From: Psychroflexus curvus
GTDB lineage: Bacteria > Bacteroidota > Bacteroidia > Flavobacteriales > Flavobacteriaceae
Direction: 5' to 3'
Assembly: GCF_020164585.1 (NCBI RefSeq)
Contig: NZ_JAIQZF010000009.1
Span: 1-64,000, forward strand
Length of the DNA stretch: 64,000 nucleotides
Every line of letters starts with the position of its first letter. The stretch's first letter is position 1. The notes below the pieces were generated by a model. That model searched no databases. It had not been told where the DNA came from and saw only the letters and a program-made list of their open reading frames with translations. Positions 17,585-25,683 of this stretch are shown here, piece after piece. Both the position numbers and the translations under genes were made by a program.

Positions 17585-17968
17585 ATGAGAAAGTTTCTTT
17601 TAGTGATGAGTTTAGTGATTTTAGGGTCTTGTAAGTCAGATTCAAAAACAACTGATGCTGAAGAAAATATTCTCAAAACGGAATCTAATACGATTTCAGG
17701 AGAATTTATTTACACGGATTCTGTTGCTGTTTTTAATAAGGAAGATGAAATCTACGGAGTAATCATGAATGAAAAAGCCAGTCAGCTCATTGCCCAGGCT
17801 CGTGATATCAATCCAGATCCATTTGCTTCTTTCGATGTGACTTTGAAAGCTGCTATTAAAGATAATCCAGAAAAAGAGGCTTGGCCACAAGTCATTGATA
17901 TTCAAACTATAATAAGAGTAAAGCCATTGTCCAACGATGATAGCTTGAGACTAAATAAACAAGAATAA
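17585..17968 (+). CDS. Small lipoprotein embedded in the suf operon
   Basis: 127 aa. Lipobox VILGSC (Cys16) followed by an acidic linker (about residues 20-35) and a compact domain of about 90 residues with FIYTDSVAVFNKEDEIYGVI. No family recognised with confidence. It sits 6 bp after sufB and 3 bp before sufC, so it must be co-expressed with cytoplasmic Fe-S assembly proteins even though it should be envelope-anchored. Two cysteines only, one of them lipidated, so direct metal binding is unlikely. Confidence 0.75.
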   Translation: MRKFLLVMSLVILGSCKSDSKTTDAEENILKTESNTISGEFIYTDSVAVFNKEDEIYGVIMNEKASQLIAQARDINPDPFASFDVTLKAAIKDNPEKEAWPQVIDIQTIIRVKPLSNDDSLRLNKQE

Positions 17969-17971
17969 GTT

Positions 17972-18733
17972 ATGTTAAAGATAAAAAATTTACACGCTAG
18001 CGTAGAAGGTGAGAAAATACTTAAGGGAATTAACCTTGAAATCAATCCAGGTGAAGTTCATGCTATTATGGGACCTAACGGCTCCGGAAAAAGCACCCTT
18101 GCATCTGTAATTGCAGGTAACGAAGATTTTGAAGTGACTCAGGGTGATATCCTTTTTGAAAAAGCAAATATTTCTGAATTATCCCCAGATGAAAGAGCTC
18201 ATAAGGGTATCTTTTTGTCTTTTCAGTATCCAGTAGAGATTCCCGGGGTTTCAGTGACCAATTTTATAAAGACTTCGATAAATCAGGTGAGAAAATCCAG
18301 AGGTCAAAAGGATATGCCAGCCAATGAAATGCTGAAAAAAATCAGAGAGAAATCTGCTTTGCTGGACATGGATAGAAAATTCCTTTCCAGATCACTTAAC
18401 GAAGGTTTTTCGGGTGGTGAGAAAAAGAGAAATGAAATTTTCCAAATGGCAATGCTAGAGCCAAAATTGGCCATTTTGGACGAAACCGATTCTGGTCTGG
18501 ATATCGATGCTTTACGAATTGTTGCCGACGGCGTCAATAGATTGAAGACTAAAGATAATGCTACGCTTGTGATAACGCACTATCAGCGTTTGTTGGATTA
18601 TGTTATTCCAGACGTAGTGCATGTCTTGATGGACGGTAAAATAGTGAAAACTGGTGGCAAAGACCTGGCTAAAGAGCTTGAAGAAAAAGGATACGACTGG
18701 CTGAAAGAGGAACGTGCAGAAATGACTTCATAA
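17972..18733 (+). CDS. sufC: Fe-S cluster assembly ATPase SufC
   Basis: 253 aa ABC ATPase. Walker [10 protein letters not shown] (about residues 35-43), signature [10 protein letters not shown] (about 148-157), Walker [13 protein letters not shown]. The [16 protein letters not shown] stretch is typical of SufC. It drives conformational change in the SufBCD complex. Next gene sufD follows after a short gap. Confidence 0.95.
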   Translation: MLKIKNLHASVEGEKILKGINLEINPGEVHAIMGPNGSGKSTLASVIAGNEDFEVTQGDILFEKANISELSPDERAHKGIFLSFQYPVEIPGVSVTNFIKTSINQVRKSRGQKDMPANEMLKKIREKSALLDMDRKFLSRSLNEGFSGGEKKRNEIFQMAMLEPKLAILDETDSGLDIDALRIVADGVNRLKTKDNATLVITHYQRLLDYVIPDVVHVLMDGKIVKTGGKDLAKELEEKGYDWLKEERAEMTS

Positions 18734-18754
18734 GCACCAAAACGATTGAAAACT

Positions 18755-20068
18755 ATGGAACTTAAAGATAAATTAATGTCCTCCTACCTTGCTTTTGAAG
18801 AGCAGGTCGATTTGGAAAACGATATTCATGAGGTACGAAATAAAGCAATAAAGTTTTTTGAGCAATCAGGATTTCCTTCCAAAAAACAGGAAGCCTGGAA
18901 GTACACTTCGCTCAATTCTATCTTGAAAGAAGACTACAGTATTTTTCCTAAAAAGGAAGATGCTATCGATTATAAAGACATCAAAAAATATTTGATTCAT
19001 GATATCGATACCTACACCATCGTGTTTGTAGACGGTATTTATTCTTCACACTTATCAAGAACAACGCATGACAAACTGGATGCTTGTTTAATGTCTTCTG
19101 CCTTAAACAAAGATAAATATAAGCCTGTCATTGATAAGTATTTCAATAAAATTGTCCCTGAAGACAGTATGTCTTCATTGAATACGGCTTTCGCCAAAGA
19201 AGGTGCTTACATCAGAATTCCGAAAAACATAGTAGCGGAGAAGCCAATTCAGGTGCTCAACTTCTTTACAAGTAACGAAGCTGCTTTGATGGTGCAGCCA
19301 AGAAATTTAATCATTGCTGAAGAAGGTGCTCACGTTCAAATTATCGAAAGACATCAAAGTTTGACAGATCATCCTGTGCTAACCAATTCGGTAACAGAGG
19401 TCTATGTTGAAAAAAATGCTGAGGTGGACTATTATAAAATTCAGAATGATAAAACTACATCATCCTTAATTGATAATACTTATATCAAACAGGAGCGCGA
19501 CAGTAAATGCTCAATGCACACCTTTTCTCTAGGTGGTAAAATCACAAGAAACAATCTGAAGTTTTACCAACAGGGGGAAAACTGTAATTCTGTATTGAAA
19601 GGCGTGACTATTCTGGAAGGTAAACAGCATGTAGACCACAATACACTGGTTCATCATACGCAGCCAAACTGCGAGAGTCATCAAGATTATAAGGGTGTTT
19701 TTTCTGAAAAATCTGTAGGGGTGTTCAATGGTAATGTACTTGTAGACAGAGTTGCTCAGAAAACGAATGCCTTCCAAAGCAACAACAATATCCTGATAGA
19801 TGACACCGCGACTTGTAACTCAAAACCACAGCTGGAAATTTTTGCAGATGATGTAAAATGTAGTCACGGTTGTACTATTGGTCAGCTAGACAACGAAGCT
19901 TTATACTACCTGAGAACACGGGGTATTCCTAAAAAGGAAGCTAGAGCTCTACTGATGTTTGCCTTTGCAAATAATGTCCTGAGCAGTGTCAAAATACCAG
20001 AAATTAAAAAAAGAATAACTAAACAAATTGCATTGAAACTTGGCGTTGAACTTGGATTCAACTTATAA
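18755..20068 (+). CDS. sufD: Fe-S cluster assembly protein SufD
   Basis: 437 aa from the ATG at 18755; an in-frame TTG three codons upstream (18746) is a less likely start. Hallmarks: RNKAIKFFEQSGFPSKKQEAWKYTSL near the N-terminus, and DDVKCSHGCTIGQLDNEALYYLRTRGI near the C-terminus. SufD pairs with SufB in the scaffold. Sits between sufC and sufS in the usual order. Confidence 0.94.
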   Translation: MELKDKLMSSYLAFEEQVDLENDIHEVRNKAIKFFEQSGFPSKKQEAWKYTSLNSILKEDYSIFPKKEDAIDYKDIKKYLIHDIDTYTIVFVDGIYSSHLSRTTHDKLDACLMSSALNKDKYKPVIDKYFNKIVPEDSMSSLNTAFAKEGAYIRIPKNIVAEKPIQVLNFFTSNEAALMVQPRNLIIAEEGAHVQIIERHQSLTDHPVLTNSVTEVYVEKNAEVDYYKIQNDKTTSSLIDNTYIKQERDSKCSMHTFSLGGKITRNNLKFYQQGENCNSVLKGVTILEGKQHVDHNTLVHHTQPNCESHQDYKGVFSEKSVGVFNGNVLVDRVAQKTNAFQSNNNILIDDTATCNSKPQLEIFADDVKCSHGCTIGQLDNEALYYLRTRGIPKKEARALLMFAFANNVLSSVKIPEIKKRITKQIALKLGVELGFNL

Positions 20069-20116
20069 ATTTCAATTCAGTCAACTTGCTTAGAAGTAAA
20101 CAAAACGAAACGAAAC

Positions 20117-21355
20117 ATGACGAATACTTCTGAACAACTTCTAGACATACAAAAAATACGCAAGGATTTTCCTATACTGAGTAGAGAAATCAATGGAAAA
20201 CCCCTGGTGTACTTTGATAATGCAGCGACTTCGCAAACGCCGACGCAGGTCATTAATTGTATCGTAGATTATTACGAAACTAAAAATGCCAATATTCACA
20301 GAGGCGTTCATTCTTTGTCTCAAATCGCCACCGATGCTTATGAAGGGGCAAGGGAGACCGTGAGAAAGCATTTCAATGCTGAATTTGCCCACGAAATCAT
20401 TTTAACGGCAGGAACCACGCACAGTATCAATTTGGTAGCGAATGGCTATGCGTCTATTTTGAAACCTGAAGATGAAATCCTGGTTTCGGCAATGGAACAC
20501 CATTCCAATATTGTGCCCTGGCAAATGCTCTGTCAGAAGACAGGCTCTAAAATGAAGGTCATTCCAATGTCGCATAAAGGCGAATTGGAAATGGATAGCT
20601 ATAAAGAACTTTTGAATGAAAACACCAAGTTAGTTTTCGTGAATCATGTATCTAATGCCTTGGGAACTATCAATCCTATTGAAGAAATTATCGAGTTGGC
20701 TCACGGTGTGGATGCTAAAGTTTTAATAGACGGTGCTCAGGCTGCACCTCATTTAAAGGCCGATGTGCAGGCACTGGATGTCGATTATTATACGGTTTCG
20801 GCTCACAAGATTTGTGGTCCAACTGGAGTTGGCATGCTTTACGGAAAAGAAGATCTTTTGAATATGTTACCCCCCTATCAAGGTGGTGGTGAAATGATTT
20901 CAGAAGTGACTTTTGAAAAGACAACTTACGCCGGTTTACCCCATAAGTTTGAAGCAGGAACGCCAAATATTTCCGGTGGAATCGCTTTCGGAGCTGCTTT
21001 GGATTATATGAACGGAATTGGATTTGATTCGATTGCAGCTTATGAAATGGAATTGCTCAACTACGCTACTTCAGAAATTCAAAAGATAGATGATGTTGAA
21101 ATCTATGGCACAACTCCAGATAAAAAAACAGCAGTTTTGTCTTTTAATATCAAGGACGTTCACCCTTATGATATAGGTACGCTTTTAGATAAAATGGGAA
21201 TAGCTGTAAGGACCGGACATCATTGTGCTCAGCCTATTATGGAATTTTATAAAATACCAGGAACCGTTCGTGCTTCCTTTTCATTTTACAATACGAAAGA
21301 AGAAATCGACTCTTTTATAACTGCTTTGAAGAAAGCAAAATCCATGTTAATATGA
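20117..21355 (+). CDS. sufS: Cysteine desulfurase SufS
   Basis: 412 aa PLP enzyme. The PLP-binding Lys lies in VSAHKICGPTGVG and the catalytic Cys in RTGHHCAQPIM; VYFDNAATSQTP and HSNIVPWQ are also diagnostic of the SufS class. It strips sulfur from cysteine and hands it to SufE, encoded two genes downstream. The last codons overlap the start of the META-domain lipoprotein gene by 4 bp. Confidence 0.95.
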   Translation: MTNTSEQLLDIQKIRKDFPILSREINGKPLVYFDNAATSQTPTQVINCIVDYYETKNANIHRGVHSLSQIATDAYEGARETVRKHFNAEFAHEIILTAGTTHSINLVANGYASILKPEDEILVSAMEHHSNIVPWQMLCQKTGSKMKVIPMSHKGELEMDSYKELLNENTKLVFVNHVSNALGTINPIEEIIELAHGVDAKVLIDGAQAAPHLKADVQALDVDYYTVSAHKICGPTGVGMLYGKEDLLNMLPPYQGGGEMISEVTFEKTTYAGLPHKFEAGTPNISGGIAFGAALDYMNGIGFDSIAAYEMELLNYATSEIQKIDDVEIYGTTPDKKTAVLSFNIKDVHPYDIGTLLDKMGIAVRTGHHCAQPIMEFYKIPGTVRASFSFYNTKEEIDSFITALKKAKSMLI

Positions 21356-21774
21356 AACGAATTATAAGTGCCAACCTCCATCTCATATTATTTGGTTTTG
21401 TAGTGATGCTTGGCTCCTGTAAAGCTCAAAAAATGACATCAGATCAGCTGATGACTCAAAACTATGAGATAACTCAAATGGGAGATAGAGACATTTCAGA
21501 TTCTAAATTAACTTTAAAAGTAAATCCAGAAAACTCAACGATTTCAGGATTTTCAGGATGTAATAATTATACCTACAGTTATAAGCTGGATAATAAAGTA
21601 GTTGATTTAGGTTATGCCAGAGCTACCAAGATGTACTGTGATGATTCCATGGAACTTGAAAATTTATTTTTTCAAAAAATGGCTTCAGTGACCCAATTTG
21701 AAAATTCAAAAGAAGCCATTCATCTAAAGAACAAACAAGGAGAAATTATAATCAAAGCTAAAAAGAAAGATTAA
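21352..21774 (+). CDS. META-domain lipoprotein
   Basis: 140 aa. Hydrophobic signal with GSC lipobox (Cys23 region, VMLGSCKAQ), then a META/HslJ-like domain: TISGFSGCNNYTYSYKL is the characteristic G-x-N-x-Y core, followed by TKMYCDDSMELENLFFQKM. Members are small periplasmic or membrane-anchored proteins; some relate to novobiocin resistance or motility, but the role here is unknown. Overlaps sufS by 4 bp and precedes sufE by 1 bp, so it is a second lipoprotein locked into the suf operon. Confidence 0.85.
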   Translation: MKRIISANLHLILFGFVVMLGSCKAQKMTSDQLMTQNYEITQMGDRDISDSKLTLKVNPENSTISGFSGCNNYTYSYKLDNKVVDLGYARATKMYCDDSMELENLFFQKMASVTQFENSKEAIHLKNKQGEIIIKAKKKD

Positions 21775-21775
21775 C

Positions 21776-22210
21776 GTGAGTAGTATTCAAGAAAGACAAG
21801 AAGAAATCATAGAAGAATTCAGCATGTTTGAAGACTGGATGCAGCGCTATGAGTACATGATAGAATTGGGTAAGTCTTTACCGCTGATAGCTGAAGAACA
21901 CAAAACCGAAGAAAATATAATCAAAGGTTGCCAGAGCAGAGTATGGGTGTATGCTGAAATGGACGACGATCAGGTCGATTTTACAGCAGATAGTGATGCT
22001 ATCATCACCAAAGGCATCATTGCTATTCTCATAAGAGTTTTTTCTGGTCAAAAACCTGAAGATATCATCCATGCAAACACCGATTTTATTGATGAAATTG
22101 GACTTAAAGAACACTTGTCGCCAACCCGAGCAAATGGGTTGGTGAGTATGATTAAACAAATGAAGATGTACGCTATTGCCTACAATAGTCAACAAAATAA
22201 TAAAGCTTAA
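21776..22210 (+). CDS. sufE: Sulfur acceptor SufE
   Basis: 144 aa. Active-site Cys52 in KGCQSRVWV, preceded by DWMQRYEYMIELGKSLP, both typical of SufE. The start is GTG at 21776. It accepts persulfide from SufS and passes it to SufB. Followed after 4 bp by the DUF59 gene. Confidence 0.93.
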   Translation: MSSIQERQEEIIEEFSMFEDWMQRYEYMIELGKSLPLIAEEHKTEENIIKGCQSRVWVYAEMDDDQVDFTADSDAIITKGIIAILIRVFSGQKPEDIIHANTDFIDEIGLKEHLSPTRANGLVSMIKQMKMYAIAYNSQQNNKA

Positions 22211-22214
22211 GAAA

Positions 22215-22538
22215 ATGGCTGAAGAAAGAAATACAGAAGAACTGGGAGAAGACATCGTAAGAGTTTTAAAAACCATTTACGATCCGGAAATCCCTGTTGA
22301 TATCTACGAATTAGGTCTTATTTACGACGTCTTTGTCAACGAAGATAATGACGTGAAAATACTTATGACGTTAACCTCACCTAACTGTCCGGTTGCCGAA
22401 TCTTTACCTCAAGAGGTGAAAGAAAAGTCAGCATCTCTGGATTGGGTGAATGAGTGTGAAGTAGAACTGACTTTCGATCCTGCCTGGTCACAGGAATTGA
22501 TGAGTGAGGAAGCGAAGTTAGAATTGGGAATGCTGTAA
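22215..22538 (+). CDS. DUF59/MIP18-family Fe-S assembly protein (SufT-like)
   Basis: 107 aa from the ATG at 22215 (MAEERNTEELG); an upstream in-frame ATG at 22176 lies inside sufE and is unlikely. The motif TIYDPEIPVDIYELGLIYDV and LTSPNCPVAESLP with its conserved Cys define the family, which includes SufT and PaaD and the eukaryotic MIP18. It probably helps deliver clusters to targets. Position in the suf operon supports that. Confidence 0.9.
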   Translation: MAEERNTEELGEDIVRVLKTIYDPEIPVDIYELGLIYDVFVNEDNDVKILMTLTSPNCPVAESLPQEVKEKSASLDWVNECEVELTFDPAWSQELMSEEAKLELGML

Positions 22539-22541
22539 TCT

Positions 22542-23051
22542 ATGACAGAAATCGTCAACAAAGTAGCCCTAAGTTCTCTTAAAACCTTCAATCTGGAAGA
22601 TTATTATCCCGTCGGTGAACGAAAATTGATAGACATCAAAGACTGGTTATTTGAAGGGATTATTCTTAAAGAAAAAGACTTTAGGGAAGCTTTAAAACAT
22701 CACGACTGGTCTCAGTATCAGGATGCTTATGTGGCTTTGCGCTGCTCAAGCGATGCCATCATCCCTGGCTGGGCATACTTGCTAATTACTTCCTACTTAC
22801 ATGGCTTTTCCAAAAAAGTGGTGTTTGGAAATCTGGAATTTCTGAATTCTTTACTTTACCAGGAAGCACTACAGGAGGTGGATTTTACAGAATACCAGGA
22901 TAAGCCGGTCATCATTAAAGGTTGCTCAAACAAACCCGTTCCGGAAAATGCGTATTTACTAGCTTTACAAATGCTTCAGCCCCAGGCTAAATCCATTATG
23001 TACGGAGAAGCCTGTTCTGCTGTGCCGCTTTATAAGAGACCTAAGAACTAA
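22542..23051 (+). CDS. DUF2480 family protein
   Basis: 169 aa, cytoplasmic, no signal. Recognised from NLEDYYPVGERKLIDIKDWL, ALRCSSDAIIPGWAYLLI and KGCSNKPVPENAYLLALQ. The family is largely restricted to Bacteroidota, commonly lies downstream of suf genes, and has no established function. It begins 3 bp after the DUF59 gene and seems to be the last gene of the SUF operon. Confidence 0.88.
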   Translation: MTEIVNKVALSSLKTFNLEDYYPVGERKLIDIKDWLFEGIILKEKDFREALKHHDWSQYQDAYVALRCSSDAIIPGWAYLLITSYLHGFSKKVVFGNLEFLNSLLYQEALQEVDFTEYQDKPVIIKGCSNKPVPENAYLLALQMLQPQAKSIMYGEACSAVPLYKRPKN

Positions 23052-23104
23052 TTGATAAAAGTTACAAAAAACCAAACATTTAAATAGTTCTCTTTTTGGT
23101 TTCA

Positions 23105-23112
23105 TAGATTTG
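23105..23112 (+). promoter_or_regulatory. -7 box before the DUF3078 gene
   Basis: TAGATTTG matches TAnnTTTG, 19 bp before the ATG, suggesting separate transcription from the SUF operon. Confidence 0.35.
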
Positions 23113-23131
23113 TTTTCTAAAAACCTCAAAA

Positions 23132-24037
23132 ATGAGACTTCATTACTTTCTAAGTTCCTCTTTTTTTTTCATAGCTACACTTTTTGCTTCAGCTCAGTCT
23201 GATGATAGCAAGTCGACCAAAAAGGATACAACCTGGACCACTGATGGGAATTTTCAGTTTTTAATCAATCAGGCCGCTTTCAATAGTGAATGGCAAGGGG
23301 GTGGAACCAGTAACTATTCGGCGAATGTTGTCGTCAATTATGATATCAATTACAACAAAGGGAAATACACCTGGGATACCAAGTTTCTTGGCGATTATGG
23401 AATCAATAAAACCAAAGACCAGGAATTTAATAGAAAAACGAACGACCGTTTGGAAATCAACTCCACGGTTGGTCGACAAATCGATGAGACCAAATGGTAT
23501 ACTTCTGCTTTTGTGAATTTCAGGACACAGTTTGATAGTGGTTATATGTTCGGTGAAGATGCCGATGGGAATGAGACCAGAACGCTCAGGACGCAACTGA
23601 TGTCACCTGCTTTTACTCAACTTGGTTTGGGAGCGTTGTGGAAGCACAGTGATGATATACGGGTGAATATTTCGCCGGTCACAGGACGTATCATCACTGC
23701 CAACAGCAAGTTTACAACTACTCAGGGTTACGAGGACGGCGATTTTTTTGGTCTGGATCAAGGTGAAAACATCCGTACAGAATTTGGGGCCTCGGTCAAT
23801 GCCTTTGTCAAGTTCAAATTGATGGAAAACATCACTGTTGGTAACGTGTTAGGACTGTATTCCAATTATCTCGAAGATCTGCAAAACGTCGATATCGACT
23901 ACACCCTCAATCTGGTGATGAGCGTGAATAAATACATTTCAGCCAACTTCACCTTTCAGGCCATTTACGATGACAACGCTGTACAGGGTTTTCAGGTCAG
24001 AGAGGTGTTGGGCGTCGGATTCAATTATAATTTTTAA
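23132..24037 (+). CDS. DUF3078 outer-membrane protein
   Basis: 301 aa with a Sec signal (residues 1-21, cleavage near ASA-Q). The mature part has alternating strands ending in GVGFNYNF with the terminal Phe typical of outer-membrane barrels; QAAFNSEWQGGGTSNYSANV is the conserved DUF3078 N-terminal segment. It probably sits in the outer membrane; function unknown. Confidence 0.87.
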   Translation: MRLHYFLSSSFFFIATLFASAQSDDSKSTKKDTTWTTDGNFQFLINQAAFNSEWQGGGTSNYSANVVVNYDINYNKGKYTWDTKFLGDYGINKTKDQEFNRKTNDRLEINSTVGRQIDETKWYTSAFVNFRTQFDSGYMFGEDADGNETRTLRTQLMSPAFTQLGLGALWKHSDDIRVNISPVTGRIITANSKFTTTQGYEDGDFFGLDQGENIRTEFGASVNAFVKFKLMENITVGNVLGLYSNYLEDLQNVDIDYTLNLVMSVNKYISANFTFQAIYDDNAVQGFQVREVLGVGFNYNF

Positions 24038-24061
24038 TTTTTTTGGGAGCTTACCTACTAT

Positions 24062-24088
24062 CCGTTACAACACGCTAGCGGTTTTTTT
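24062..24088 (+). terminator. Weak terminator after the DUF3078 gene
   Basis: CCGTTA/TAGCGG imperfect stem followed by T8. The stem is short with one mismatch. Confidence 0.35.
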
Positions 24089-24129
24089 ACAGTTGTAAGC
24101 TGTTGTAAGGCTTTTCCTTTAGTTAAGCT

Positions 24130-24369
24130 TCAACTAGAATACACCTGTCCCCGATGAGGTTTTAAGCGGTCTCTTAGGTCTTTAATCTGCTCTTCCTCCA
24201 CGACAAGAAAAGCTATAAAGTGAAACTCGCTGATGTGTTCTACCCCGGTAATGTGATTTTCCATTGCATTCATCTTCAAGAAATCCCGGAGGTGAATTTC
24301 ATGATGTTCTGCTGTTTTCTTGGCGTTAGGACCTCGGAAGTCCCAGATTAATTTGATTTGTCTGTTCAT
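24130..24369 (-). CDS. Conserved 79-residue hypothetical protein
   Basis: 79 aa, beginning MNRQIKLIWDFRGPNAKKTA. No named domain recognised; the alternating pattern of two helices and strands (LIWDFRG, FHFIAFLVVEEE) suggests a small alpha/beta fold. Expressed from the minus strand, it probably once followed the trehalose gene directly, because a truncated copy of its first 40 or so codons still lies there (25521-25676) on the other side of the DUF1016 gene. Confidence 0.7.
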   Translation of the reverse strand: MNRQIKLIWDFRGPNAKKTAEHHEIHLRDFLKMNAMENHITGVEHISEFHFIAFLVVEEEQIKDLRDRLKPHRGQVYSS

Positions 24370-24388
24370 TGAAATTTAAGCTTGGTGG

Positions 24389-25453
24389 TTATGAACGTTG
24401 ATTTTTGTGTTCATCTATTAAAAGTTTTAATTCGTCTTTACTTGGCAGAACAGTTTTGTATTTACTTGCAAAAATCTGTTCATTGTTTTCTGGTAATGTA
24501 TATTCTACTACCGATTTGCTTTTGTCTTTGCATAATACCATTCCTATTGTCTTATTTTCATCTTTCAATCGGACTTCTCTGTCATAATAATTTACATACA
24601 TCTGCATTTGCCCAAGGTCTTGATGTTTAAGTTCCCCAATTTTTAGCTCAACCAGTACTAAACATTTCAGTATCCGATTGTAAAAAACTAAACCTATATG
24701 AAAATGTTTATCATCAAAAGAAATCCTTTTTTGCCTAGCAACAAATGTGAATCCAGTACCTAATTCAAGTAAAAAGTGTTCAAGTTTACCGATTACCCCT
24801 TGCTCTAGATCGCTTTCAGTATAGGAGGATCTTTACGTCAATCCCATAAACTCTATAATGTAAGGATCTTTAATTGCATCTTTTGGCTTTATAAGGACCA
24901 ATCCTTTTTCTGATAACTCCTTGATTTTTTCTTTATCTCTACTCAAAACAAGTCTCGTATAAAGTGCTGAATCGTATTGTCTATCAAGTTCTCTAACGCT
25001 CCAATTGTTTTTTACTGACTCTATTTCGTAAAATTGTTTTTCGTTTTCATCATCAATACGCATCAATTTCAGATAATGTGACCAGCTTAATTTGAAAGTA
25101 GCAGGTACTGTCTGTTGTATTTCAAATTTAGAATTGTCAGACAGTGTCTGACCAATTGAATATGCAAGATAAAACTGCCTCATCTGCTTCAAATTGGTGG
25201 TGGAGAAACCTTTGCCGAATTCTTTAGTAAGAACTTTGGATAATCCACTTAAAATTTGTTTACCGTATTCAGCTCTGTCTTTTCCTTCCTGCTCTTCTTC
25301 AACAATCAACCTACCTATTTCGAAGTAGGTATGAACCTTGGTATGGTTTACAGTCTGCACGACTTTATTTCTTGCAGATTGTAGTAATTCTACAATTTGA
25401 GAATAGAATATAGTATCTAAAGGTTTGTTCTTCATGATTTTATATAAATCCAT
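24389..25453 (-). pseudogene. DUF1016/PDDEXK nuclease gene interrupted by an in-frame TAA
   Basis: A single frame of 354 codons plus stop, the normal length of DUF1016 proteins, is broken by TAA at codon 207 (24833-24835). Part 1 (24833-25453) holds the DUF1016 N-terminal helical domain (SARNKVVQTVNHTKVHTYFEIGRLIVEEE...). Part 2 (to 24389) holds the PD-(D/E)xK nuclease domain, with VELKIGEL giving Glu269 and Lys271. The residue expected to be the catalytic Asp before LVFYNR is Gly254. The frame is open and well conserved on both sides of the stop (GLT-stop-RSSYTESDLEQ), pointing to a GAA-to-TAA type change. The protein is very probably inactive. Confidence 0.85.
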
Positions 25454-25520
25454 GAAATGTTTGGTAATTTCTTATTTCATTACGTAGAGGTTAAAATAGA
25501 CTTACCATTCAATCTTATGA

Positions 25521-25676
25521 TTAACACTTGAAAATTACAATTTTATCAATGCCTAAAATGTGATTTTCCATAGCATTCATCTTCAAAAAATCCTTGAGAT
25601 GAATTTCATGATGTTCTGCTGTTTTCTCTGCGTTGGGACCTCGGAAATCCCAGATCAATTTGTTTTGTCTGCTCAT
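25521..25676 (-). pseudogene. Truncated duplicate of the 79-codon gene
   Basis: 51 codons starting MSRQNKLIWDFRGPNAEKTA and matching the intact 24130-24369 gene through NAMENHI; after codon 41 the sequence diverges and stops. It starts 7 bp beyond the stop of the trehalose synthase gene. With the intact copy it brackets the DUF1016 gene in direct orientation, offset 1,307 bp. Confidence 0.85.
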
Positions 25677-25683
25677 TAAATTT

